Below are positions 1 through 5,459 of a stretch of DNA of 5,459 nt, piece by piece. The DNA comes from Nevskia soli DSM 19509. Its GTDB lineage: Bacteria > Pseudomonadota > Gammaproteobacteria > Nevskiales > Nevskiaceae. The position numbers and the translations under genes are program-made. Below the pieces are notes generated by a model, which was not told where the DNA came from, ran no database searches, and worked only from the letters and a program-made list of their open reading frames with translations. The stretch covers positions 1 through 5,459 of the forward strand of contig NZ_JONR01000079.1 in NCBI RefSeq assembly GCF_000711955.1, in the 5' to 3' direction. The stretch's first letter is position 1, and each line of letters opens with the position of its first letter.

Positions 1-244
1 TCGACGATGGCGCCGCTGGGAGTGCCACCGGCACGAAGCCGGGATTCACCGCCAAAGATGCTGCCGGTGCCGACTTCTTCGCTTCCACGACCCAGTTTCT
101 CAGCAGATTGGCATTCAGGCCATTGGCCAGGGCCACCGCTGCGATCGAAACACCCGTATGGCTGCAGGCTTCGATCATGCTCGCCTTGAATTCGGCGCTG
201 TGACGCCGCCATGTCCGGCGTTGCTTGCTTTCGGTAGTGTCCAT
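1..244 (-). CDS. tnpA: IS66-family accessory protein TnpA, N-terminal part
   Basis: This is the first of the three usual IS66-family genes (tnpA, tnpB, tnpC). TnpA is a small DNA-binding accessory protein needed for full transposition activity. The minus-strand frame from ATG at 244 stays open to the window edge, giving 81 residues. The N-terminus is basic (K7, R9, R10, R13, R14). A helix-turn-helix of the transposase-8/OrfA type follows, with GVSIAAVALANGLNANLLRNW at about residues 31-51. A linker rich in Ala and Pro then leads toward the missing C-terminus. No clear Shine-Dalgarno sequence precedes the ATG; instead a 30-bp imperfect palindrome ends at the start codon. The start is therefore chosen from protein similarity and the IRL distance. 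The family call is firm; the gene is cut by the window, not visibly broken. Confidence 0.85.
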   Translation of the reverse strand, partial: MDTTESKQRRTWRRHSAEFKASMIEACSHTGVSIAAVALANGLNANLLRNWVVEAKKSAPAASLAVNPGFVPVALPAAPSS

Positions 245-273
245 GTGTCCGCGGGTTTGAACTCGTGGACACA
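244..273. repeat. 30-bp imperfect palindrome at the tnpA start
   Basis: The arms TGTGTCC and GGACACA (244-250 and 267-273) enclose further matching bases, so that 12 of 15 position pairs are complementary. The palindrome touches the first base of the tnpA start codon and occupies the place where a ribosome binding site would be expected. It could act as a DNA operator, or as an mRNA hairpin that limits tnpA translation. Both roles are inferred. Confidence 0.6.
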
Positions 274-298
274 ATGCTCAGCCGCTAGCAGCGCTTAC

Positions 299-324
299 TC
301 AAGATGACTTCGCCAGACGCTTAC
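299..324 (-). repeat. IS66 terminal inverted repeat (tnpA end)
   Basis: On the minus strand this reads GTAAGCGTC, then eight less conserved bases, then CATCTTGA. It matches the terminus at 5136-5161 in both blocks, about 19 of 26 positions. IS66 elements normally make an 8-bp target duplication; the 8 bases outside this end are CCATGATT (325-332), and the partner copy is not visible. Confidence 0.75.
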
Positions 325-343
325 CCATGATTAGAGCAAAACA

Positions 344-530
344 TCACTTATCCGGCTGTTTGAATTTCCGGGGCCACCTCTCTTCGTGGTGATCCGGCAT
401 GTGCGCCAAGGTCATCCAACTCTCAGCGCCGACCCGGCCGATCAAACAGGGGATGCCGACCGCGAGCCTGCGCTCGACGGCGACCAGCACTGCATTCAGC
501 CCAAATACCGGCAGCACCTTGGCCCAATTC
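344..530 (-). pseudogene. decayed istA C-terminal fragment (IS21 family)
   Basis: The minus strand can be translated as a 68-residue open frame containing PVFGLNAVLVAVERRLAVGIP. This lines up with PAFGLEAVLVAVDLVLESGRP in the intact IstA of this window (residues 434-454). The DNA following it also resembles the SAEHVLNVLARL region, but its reading frame drifts. No N-terminal transposase domains are attached, and no istB follows. The match is clearly poorer than that of the relic at 2660-2998, so it probably came from a different IS21 subgroup or is older. Its upstream edge meets the end of the beta-helix gene, and its downstream edge lies about 20 bases from the IS66 end. It is not a functional gene. 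Confidence 0.6.
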
Positions 531-2594
531 TTAAGGCCCAATCTGATCAACCGGAATTTGTTTGAACCCTCCCTGCACTGCCTTAGAATTTGCAGGTAGC
601 TGGAAGACCGTCACAGGCGGCGCCTGTCCTTCGCGACTAATAATGGAACCCAAGAATCCCGGCGAATCATCTATAAGATTGGATCCCACTTTTTGAAATG
701 CTAATACCTCGGGCGGCAGTAGCATCTGCATTGCTCCACTTTGAACGATAAGATTTCCCCAAATAAAATTACGTTTAGGTATTCCGCGTCCATCGGACAA
801 GATATTGGCAAGCTGCGGATAGCGCTTGCGCCATACTTCACCTTGGTAAGGAACTGCTTTCAATTCTTTATTGAGAAAGCTGCCAGGATCATTGGTGGTG
901 CTCTCTTCGAAAGGGGTCATGCCTCGATTGTCCATATAGATTGGCGTCTTGCTTTGGACAATAATGTTTCCCTCTACGGCATTGTCGAGTCCGCCACCGA
1001 TGAGTACACCTCGGAATACGTCATACAAGATGTTTGCGTGGATTGATATTCCGCTGCCCTGATCGTCCACGTATATCGCCGTCGCCCCTAGCTTGCCTAT
1101 TCCATGAATGCCATGAAGGTAGTTATATTCGATCTTGGTACCCTGCGCTGTCCAATCTCGCCCCCCGTAGATGGCTCCGGCATCGCCAGTGTCTAAATCG
1201 ACATCATATATTTCATTGTAATCAATCGTATGATCGTTTCCCGTGAAATACACAGCTTGATGCGGACCGTTATAGATTCGGTTGTGCTCCGCGTGGTTGC
1301 CGTCTCCCAACAGGAAAATGCCCGGCTCATTGCTGCGATAGATCCGTCCAAAATTAGAAATGACATTGTGGGCTGCAACCAGGTTTGCCGGTTGCAGCGC
1401 ATTTCGGTCGCCACCGGACAATGAAATACCAGTTGCCCCCGTATTCTGCACCTCGGAATAGGTCACGCCGCTGGAGCTGCCGCCCTTTATCTGAACTGCC
1501 ATTTTCCCGCTATTGCGAAGCGTGCAGTGATCGATGTAAACACCCTGAACATTTTCTGCATCGATCAGGTCTAGACGAGCACCATCAATTGAAACATTCT
1601 CGATTTTAAGATTCCGAACGGCGGACATATGAATCAACAATGGCGCAACTGACATTTCCACGGTACCGGGCTGCTGCAGATTTTCGGCCCAGACATAGGC
1701 GATACCATTCGTGTAATCAAAGTACCAATCACCCGGGCCGCTAATTTCTTCCGGGATATTTTCAAATCGCACACGTTGGCCCACGTTGATGCCATATGAA
1801 GTCGGAGCAGATGCGAGAGTTAACGTTGCCCCATCAGCCGACCTGTCAGCCAGCGGAACCATGGAATCTGCCCAGTCATAAGCCCAATAGCCGCTCGCCC
1901 AAGCGCTTTTGGTGTCGTGCCATTTAACTGGGCGGGCGGAATCTATCTTAAAGCGCAGTCCTCTATTGCCATCCGGCACCTCCTTGATATTGGCGTATCC
2001 ATCCTTTGGCCAAGCGGCCAGAGATTGCGGCACCCCATTGACGAAGAGCTCATTTGGATTGTCTTTGGCTGGAGCGTTGTATCCATGGATTTGCGGATTG
2101 GTCCAAGTTTGAATCTGATTTTTCCTGAGATCAAAAGCGACAACGTGTGACCTTGCCTGCGGGCTGAGGCGCTGGTGCATACCGTCTGGAAGTTCAGTCA
2201 ACGGGACGAGCAGCGGTACAGTGCCGGTAATTCTGACCTTCGTGGGATCTGTGCCTTGAATAATAGTTGGAGTGGCAGCCCCTCCGGAATCTTTATCGTC
2301 GAGCATCAGCGGCTCATTCAATCGATAAGTGCCCGGCGAGAGAAGCACAACAAACTGCGTATTTGAACCCTTGCCTGCCCTCAACCTGCGGACGACCTCC
2401 ATCGCTCGGCCAAGAGATGCTACCGGGCCATTCTCACCCGTATTTGCTGAAAGGCCCGCACTTGCGTCGTTTCCATCGACCGACACATATACAATCATCT
2501 GGCTGGCCCAGATGCCGGGGCTGAAAAAAATGGCGCTGAACGCAAAATAGCTGAGAAATCGCGGGCACCTACTCGCAATCGCTTTCGACGTCAT
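531..2594 (-). CDS. secreted right-handed parallel beta-helix protein, GH141-like
   Basis: The product is a 687-residue exported protein, probably acting on polysaccharide outside the cytoplasm. ATG 2594 is preferred over the in-frame GTG 2609 because GGAGAG (2602-2607) lies 7 bases upstream of the ATG. Residues 1-30 look like a signal peptide: basic start, hydrophobic stretch FLSYFAFSAIFF, cleavage probably after GIWA. YVSVDGNDASAG (36-47) and SLGRAMEVVRRL (60-71) match the usual opening of secreted beta-helix enzymes. An inserted domain (about 120-320) contains ELFVNGVPQSLAAWP (182-196) and GDWYFDYTNGIAYVW (288-302). Parallel beta-helix coils follow at about 325-545, with repeated N-x-I/L turns such as HNRIYN, YNEIYD, YNYLHG and HANILYD. 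This layout resembles GH141 and related lyase-fold proteins; D471 and D510/D511 are candidate catalytic acids. Substrate is unknown. Base composition is less GC-rich than the IS genes. The C-terminus stops at DQIGP, close to where related proteins usually continue a few residues. Confidence 0.85.
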   Translation of the reverse strand: MTSKAIASRCPRFLSYFAFSAIFFSPGIWASQMIVYVSVDGNDASAGLSANTGENGPVASLGRAMEVVRRLRAGKGSNTQFVVLLSPGTYRLNEPLMLDDKDSGGAATPTIIQGTDPTKVRITGTVPLLVPLTELPDGMHQRLSPQARSHVVAFDLRKNQIQTWTNPQIHGYNAPAKDNPNELFVNGVPQSLAAWPKDGYANIKEVPDGNRGLRFKIDSARPVKWHDTKSAWASGYWAYDWADSMVPLADRSADGATLTLASAPTSYGINVGQRVRFENIPEEISGPGDWYFDYTNGIAYVWAENLQQPGTVEMSVAPLLIHMSAVRNLKIENVSIDGARLDLIDAENVQGVYIDHCTLRNSGKMAVQIKGGSSSGVTYSEVQNTGATGISLSGGDRNALQPANLVAAHNVISNFGRIYRSNEPGIFLLGDGNHAEHNRIYNGPHQAVYFTGNDHTIDYNEIYDVDLDTGDAGAIYGGRDWTAQGTKIEYNYLHGIHGIGKLGATAIYVDDQGSGISIHANILYDVFRGVLIGGGLDNAVEGNIIVQSKTPIYMDNRGMTPFEESTTNDPGSFLNKELKAVPYQGEVWRKRYPQLANILSDGRGIPKRNFIWGNLIVQSGAMQMLLPPEVLAFQKVGSNLIDDSPGFLGSIISREGQAPPVTVFQLPANSKAVQGGFKQIPVDQIGP

Positions 2595-2601
2595 ATCTAG
2601 G

Positions 2602-2607
2602 CTCTCC
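2602..2607 (-). promoter_or_regulatory. ribosome binding site of the beta-helix gene
   Basis: The minus strand reads GGAGAG, then a 7-base spacer, then ATG at 2594. This supports ATG over the GTG at 2609, which lies upstream of and overlaps the purine run and would add five residues before the signal peptide. Confidence 0.6.
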
Positions 2608-2611
2608 ACTC

Positions 2612-2643
2612 AGTGGCCAAGACCAAAATATAGAATAGCCACT
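2612..2643. repeat. small inverted repeat upstream of the beta-helix gene
   Basis: AGTGGC (2612-2617) and GCCACT (2638-2643) form a perfect 6-bp inverted repeat around a 20-base AT-rich spacer, between the beta-helix start and the istA relic. On the plus strand it is followed by a short T run. The loop is too long for a convincing terminator. It overlaps the possible promoter, so it could be an operator, or chance. Confidence 0.3.
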
Positions 2644-2661
2644 TTTTCCTGCCGGTGTCTT
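2632..2661 (-). promoter_or_regulatory. weak candidate promoter for the beta-helix gene
   Basis: On the minus strand, AAGACA (2656-2661) and TATTCT (2632-2637) are 18 bases apart, each matching 4 of 6 sigma-70 consensus positions. An alternative -10, TATATT (2627-2632), matches better but has no good -35 partner. It sits about 40 bases before the start codon in an AT-rich patch beside an istA relic. It is a weak match and may be chance. Confidence 0.22.
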
Positions 2662-2998
2662 GGCTAATCGACGCGATGACCGCGCACTACCTGTTTGACT
2701 CGGACTTCTGCAACGTCGCCTCTGGCTGGGAAATGCCGGGTCGAAAAGGGTGCACAGGATACCCGCCGATGGACTTGGCAGGAAAGCCCAGGGCCTGCGC
2801 CTCGGCAACTTCGCCGAGCTGAATGTCTGGCTCGCCACGCAGTGCATCGAGGTGCGAACGCCGCTCATCCCGACTTCTCCGGCATGAGCATCCAGGACGC
2901 CTGGGAGCATGAGCAAACGGAGCTGATGCCAGTACCGGCCTCTTCGACGGCTACGTCGAATCGCCAGTACGGGTGTCGAGCACTTGCCTGGTGACGGT
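2660..2998 (+). pseudogene. istA middle fragment, frameshifted (IS21 family)
   Basis: This stretch is homologous to codons about 223-332 of the intact istA downstream (roughly bases 3770-4100). Well-aligned stretches are around 90% identical; for example, the segment encoding FSGMSIQ-AWEHEQ differs at few bases. At least four length differences break the frame: a 2-base loss near 2730, a 1-base gain near 2770, and 1-base losses near 2855 and 2940. There is also a 3-base in-frame loss near 2710. It covers the third acidic catalytic position of the DDE domain (in the first frameshifted area) and the start of the C-terminal part, but has no N-terminal half. It ends exactly where the next IS21 element begins, so that element probably inserted into it. 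It cannot encode a working transposase. Confidence 0.85.
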
Positions 2999-3059
2999 TG
3001 TTGGCGCGCGTTGAAAATTGACCAGCAAAACGGAGTTCTGCTCACTGAAAATTGACCAG
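2999..3059 (+). repeat. IS21 left end with two repeated motifs
   Basis: TGAAAATTGACCAG occurs at 3012-3025 and again, identically, at 3046-3059, so the copies start 34 bases apart. Multiple short repeats near the ends are characteristic of IS21-family elements and are regarded as transposase binding sites. The terminus itself is probably the TG at 2999. Confidence 0.75.
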
Positions 3060-3105
3060 GGTGTTCTGACCTAGCCTGCGGGGCTCAAACCCAGCAGGAG
3101 ACGAG

Positions 3106-4614
3106 GTGCACACCATGGCAATGTACGCAAAAGTTCGCAGGATGCGGTTGCGTGACGGCCTGTCGATCAGCGAGATCGCACGCCGGACGGGATTGGCAAG
3201 AAACACCATCAAGGGCTGGCTGCGGGAGTCTCCGCGCAGCCAGATGAAGTACCAGCGGCAGACCAAGCCCCGGCTGATCGACCGCCACACCGAGTGGCTC
3301 AGGCAGGCGCTGGAGACCGACCTGCGGCGGCCACGAAAGGAGCGCCGCACCGCGCTCAAGCTCTTCGCCCAACTCAAGGACAAAGGCTTCAGCGGCAGCT
3401 ACAGCCGCGTCACCGCCTTCGTCCGCGCTTGGCGCGGCCGTGCCGGCGACGTGACCGCCCGCTCGGCCTACGTCCCGCTCACCTTCGCCTGGGGCGAAGC
3501 CTTCCAATTCGACTGGAGCGAGGAAACCCTCGTCATCGGCGGCATCTGGCGCAAGATCCAGCTCGCCCACATGAAGCTGTGCGCCTCGCGGGCTTTCTGG
3601 CTGGTGGCCTATCCCAACCAGGGCCACGAAATGCTGTTTGACGCCCACACTCGCTGCCTGACCGGTCTGGGCGGTGTGCCCCGGCGCGGCATCTACGACA
3701 ACATGAAGACCGCCGTGGACCGCGTCCCCGGCCGCGGCAAGGCGCGCGTGGTCAACGCCCGCTTCGCGGCCATGACCGCGCACTATCTCTTCGATCCGGA
3801 CTTCTGCTGCAACGTCGCCTCCGGCTGGGAGAAGGGCCGAGTCGAGAAGGGCGTTCAGGACGCCCGCCGCCGGATCTGGCAGGAGGCCCAGGGCTTGCGC
3901 TTCGGCAGCTTCGCTGAGCTGAATGTGTGGCTCGCCACCCAGTGCATCGAGGCGCGCCACGCCGCCCATCCCGACTTCTCCGGCATGAGCATCCAGGAAG
4001 CCTGGGAGCATGAGCAGCCCGAGCTGATGCCGATGCCGGCCGCCTTCGACGGCTATGTCGAGCTGCCGGCGCGGGTGTCCAGCACCTGCCTGGTGACGGT
4101 CGCCAGGAATCGCTACTCGGTGCCCTGTGCCTTGGCCGGGCACCGGGTCAGTGTGCGGCTCTACCCGGAGCGCGTCGCCATCGTCGCCGACCAGAGCATC
4201 GTCGCCGAGCATGCCCCGGCCTTCGACCGCGACCACGTCATCTACGATTGGCGGCACTATCTGCCGCTGCTGGAGCGCAAACCGGGCGCGCTGCGCAACG
4301 GTGCGCCGTTTGCCGAGCTGCCCGAGCCGCTGCAGCGTCTGTCCAAGGCCTTACTACGCCGCCAGGGCGGCGACCGGGTGATGGTGCAGGTGCTGTCGGC
4401 GGTGCCGGCTTTCGGCCTGGAGGCGGTGCTGGTGGCGGTGGACCTGGTGCTGGAGTCCGGCCGGCCCAGCGCCGAGCATGTCCTCAACGTCCTGGCCCGA
4501 TTGCGGGAAGGGCCACCACCCGAAACGGTGGAGACCAGCCTGACGGTGAAGACCGCGCCGGCGGCCGACACCCAGCGCTACGACAGCCTGCGCGAGGAGG
4601 TGAGCCATGGCTGA
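3106..4614 (+). CDS. istA: IS21-family transposase IstA
   Basis: IstA is the DDE transposase that binds the element ends, cuts and joins DNA, working with the ATPase IstB. The frame gives 502 residues, a usual family length. Residues 19-41 form a helix-turn-helix (LSISEIARRTGLARNTIKGWL). The RNase H-like catalytic core has candidate acidic residues D136 (in FQFDWSEE), D198 (in RGIYDNM) and E247 (in KGRVEKG). A C-terminal beta-rich domain follows, with CLVTVARNRYSVPC at 328-341. The start is GTG 3106, 5 bases after AGGAG (3096-3100); ATG 3115 with GAGG 8 bases before it, or ATG 3121, are possible and would lose three or five residues. The stop overlaps istB by 8 bases. No frameshift or missing catalytic residue is visible, so IstA is probably functional. 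Confidence 0.93.
   Translation: MHTMAMYAKVRRMRLRDGLSISEIARRTGLARNTIKGWLRESPRSQMKYQRQTKPRLIDRHTEWLRQALETDLRRPRKERRTALKLFAQLKDKGFSGSYSRVTAFVRAWRGRAGDVTARSAYVPLTFAWGEAFQFDWSEETLVIGGIWRKIQLAHMKLCASRAFWLVAYPNQGHEMLFDAHTRCLTGLGGVPRRGIYDNMKTAVDRVPGRGKARVVNARFAAMTAHYLFDPDFCCNVASGWEKGRVEKGVQDARRRIWQEAQGLRFGSFAELNVWLATQCIEARHAAHPDFSGMSIQEAWEHEQPELMPMPAAFDGYVELPARVSSTCLVTVARNRYSVPCALAGHRVSVRLYPERVAIVADQSIVAEHAPAFDRDHVIYDWRHYLPLLERKPGALRNGAPFAELPEPLQRLSKALLRRQGGDRVMVQVLSAVPAFGLEAVLVAVDLVLESGRPSAEHVLNVLARLREGPPPETVETSLTVKTAPAADTQRYDSLREEVSHG
4594..4600 (+). promoter_or_regulatory. ribosome binding site of istB inside istA
   Basis: GAGGAGG lies within the last istA codons, 6 bases before ATG 4607. It fixes the istB start and suggests coupled translation of the two overlapping genes. 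Confidence 0.75.
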
Positions 4615-5161
4615 CATCGACATCATCGCCGGGCTCAAGGCCCTGCGCCTGTACGGTATGGCCAATGGATTTGCCGAGCTCATCGAGCACGGCGGCGACG
4701 CCACCATCACCAGCTCGCAGTGGCTGATCGAGCACCTGCTCAAGGCCGAGAGCACTGACCGGGCCATGCGCTCGGTGCGTTACCAGATGCACGCCGCACG
4801 CTTCCCGATCCACCGTGACCTGGCCGGCTTCGACTTCGAGCAGTCCAAGGTGGACCGCCGGCAGATCATGACTTTTTCCACCACCGACTTCACCGAGAAG
4901 GCCGAGAACATTGTGCTGATCGGCGGCACCGGAACCGGCAAGACCCACCTGGCCACCGCCCTGGGCGTGGAGGCCATCGCGCGTCACGGCAAGCGGGCGC
5001 GCTTTTACTCCACCGTGGACTTGGTCAATCTGCTGGAGCAGGAAAAGGCAGCCGGCAAGGCCGGGCGCTTGGTGAACCAGCTCATGCAGCTCGATCTGCT
5101 GATCCTGGATGAGCTGGGCTATCTGCCGTTTGCCCGTAAGCGTCCAGGCATCCCATCTTGA
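4607..5161 (+). pseudogene. istB: IS21-family helper ATPase IstB, truncated by IS66
   Basis: IstB is a DnaC-like AAA+ ATPase that helps IstA with target capture and transposition. Its N-terminal helical part (about 1-95) is followed by Walker A GGTGTGKT (106-113) and Walker B LLILDE (164-169). The native sequence stops after residue 176 (GYLPFA). Codon 177 spans the junction at 5135/5136, and the last eight residues, RKRPGIPS, come from the IS66 end, with a TGA at 5159-5161. Full-length relatives are about 240-260 residues, so about 70-80 residues are missing, including the sensor and arginine-finger parts of the ATPase core. A stable but inactive or dominant-interfering product is possible; a working helper is unlikely. 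The gene overlaps istA by 8 bases and has a strong ribosome binding site. Confidence 0.92.
5136..5161 (+). repeat. IS66 terminal inverted repeat (tnpC end)
   Basis: Plus-strand GTAAGCGTC (5136-5144) and CATCTTGA (5154-5161) match the blocks of the tnpA-side end at 299-324 in inverted sense, with identical spacing. This is what two ends of one IS66 type should show. Confidence 0.75.
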
Positions 5162-5185
5162 CGGAAGGGTGCAGAGCTATAAAGC

Positions 5186-5459
5186 CTAAGGCTTCCAGTT
5201 CTGCGGCAGAAGCGCATCGAGTTTGCTGATCGGTTGAGTCGGCAATCGAGTCAGGACGTCCTTGAGATAGGCGTGCGGATCATGACCGTTGAGCTTGGCC
5301 GTTTGGATCAGGCTCATGATCGCAGCAGCGCGCTCTCCAGCGAGCTGGGTGCCTGTGAAGAGCCAGTTCTTCTTGCCGACCGCCCAGGGCCGGATCTGCC
5401 GCTCATCATGGTTATTGTCGATGGGCAAAGCCGGATCCGCGAGAAAGCGCGTCAGCGCG
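5186..5459 (-). CDS. tnpC: IS66-family transposase TnpC, C-terminal 90 residues
   Basis: TnpC is the DDE transposase of IS66-family elements. The minus-strand frame is open from the window edge to a TAG at 5186-5188. The visible part begins inside the catalytic domain with LPIDNNHDERQIRPWAVGKK. The Glu in DNNHDE (codon 5402-5404) occupies the place of the third catalytic acid. KNWLFTGTQLAGERAAAIMS, the helical continuation, follows, and then the family's C-terminal element with LDALLPQNW just before the stop. The end looks native and undamaged. About four fifths of the protein, with the other two catalytic residues, lies beyond the right edge. Confidence 0.92.
   Translation of the reverse strand, partial: ALTRFLADPALPIDNNHDERQIRPWAVGKKNWLFTGTQLAGERAAAIMSLIQTAKLNGHDPHAYLKDVLTRLPTQPISKLDALLPQNWKP

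Larger units (their letters stand above)
1..324 (-). mobile_element. IS66-family element, 5' end (partial)
   Basis: This is the tnpA-side end of an IS66-family element read on the minus strand, continuing off the left edge. Its outer boundary is placed at 324 because the minus strand begins there with GTAAGCGTC, the start typical of IS66-family ends, followed by CATCTTGA. The same two blocks, in the same spacing, occur at the IS66 end at 5136. A tnpA start lies about 80 bases inside, the usual arrangement. The motif GTAAGCG recurs inside the end (292-298 after 318-324), which may be a second transposase contact. The element's other end and the rest of its genes are outside the window. Confidence 0.85.
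2999..5135 (+). mobile_element. IS21-family element, right part lost to an IS66 insertion
   Basis: The left end starts at about 2999 with TGTTGGCGCGCG, where homology of the preceding istA relic stops. It contains two copies of TGAAAATTGACCAG, then istA and istB in overlapping order, the standard IS21 arrangement. The element is interrupted at 5135/5136 by an IS66-family end, so the 3' part of istB and the right terminal repeat are not visible. They may continue beyond the inserted IS66 outside the window. The exact first base is uncertain by a few positions because no target duplication can be checked. Confidence 0.85.
5136..5459 (-). mobile_element. IS66-family element, 3' end (partial), inserted in istB
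   Basis: This is the tnpC-side end of an IS66-family element read on the minus strand and running off the right edge. Its boundary is at 5136, where the istB reading frame loses homology and the plus strand starts GTAAGCGTC with CATCTTGA following. That is the same pattern as the end at 324. The tnpC stop is about 50 bases inside the end. The 8 bases outside are GTTTGCCC (5128-5135), the expected position of a target duplication whose partner is out of view. Confidence 0.88.

Noticed and set aside
741..1046. Plus-strand open frame of 101 codons
   Set aside because: It lies inside the beta-helix gene on the opposite strand, has no ribosome binding site that I can see and no recognisable motif.
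2612..2647. Rho-independent terminator on the plus strand
   Set aside because: The stem is only 6 bp with a 20-base loop, although a short T run follows; that is too weak to call.
2569..3045. Minus-strand open frame of 158 codons across the istA relic
   Set aside because: It is antisense to a pseudogene and to the IS21 end, and resembles the antisense translation of intact istA. It shows no protein features of its own.
3085..4257. Long minus-strand open frame of 390 codons
   Set aside because: It lies antisense to istA in GC-rich codons. Its composition (rich in Gly, Ala, Asp, His, Val) and lack of any motif mark it as a shadow of istA.
4248..4767. Overlapping open frames on both strands at the istA-istB junction
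   Set aside because: They are out-of-frame readings of two well-supported IS21 genes, with low-complexity Ala, Gly and Arg content.
325..5135. Single IS66 insertion on a small circle, with both visible ends belonging to one element
   Set aside because: The 8 bases outside the two ends differ (CCATGATT at 325-332 and GTTTGCCC at 5128-5135), so they are not the two halves of one target duplication.
1..5459. CRISPR array, tRNA or rRNA gene, or toxin-antitoxin pair
   Set aside because: I saw no regularly spaced repeats, no cloverleaf or rRNA-like segments, and no paired small genes outside the shadows of larger ones.

Overview
The window is a patchwork of insertion sequences around one passenger gene. 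The IS genes are GC-rich, while the passenger gene looks closer to 50% GC by eye. The IS types and codon use fit a proteobacterium, most likely beta- or gammaproteobacterial. That placement is an inference from style, because no housekeeping gene is present.

Layout, left to right. Bases 1-324 are the 5' end of an IS66-family element on the minus strand: its terminal repeat ends at 324, and the start of tnpA runs off the left edge. Bases about 344-530 hold a decayed C-terminal piece of an IS21-type istA on the minus strand. Bases 531-2594 (minus) encode a 687-residue secreted right-handed beta-helix protein, probably a carbohydrate-active enzyme resembling family GH141. Bases about 2660-2998 (plus) are a second istA relic, from the middle of the gene and broken by several frameshifts. 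At about 2999 an IS21-family element begins, with repeated terminal motifs, a full istA (3106-4614) and an overlapping istB. At 5136 istB is cut by another IS66-family element in the same orientation as the left one; the final 90 codons of its tnpC are visible up to the right edge.

How the parts relate. The order of events can be partly read. An older IS21 relative decayed, a newer IS21 element inserted into its istA, and an IS66 element then inserted into the newer element's istB. The IS21 copy has an intact transposase but an IstB cut at residue 176, so it probably cannot move by itself. The beta-helix gene appears complete or nearly so. It lies between IS relics on both sides and, further out, between two IS66 ends in direct orientation, so it could be cargo of a composite element or a remnant of a chromosomal or genomic-island locus. 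I see no new defence, RNA or regulatory system here. The points of interest are the nested IS history, the passenger enzyme, and a 30-bp palindrome placed directly before the IS66 tnpA start codon.
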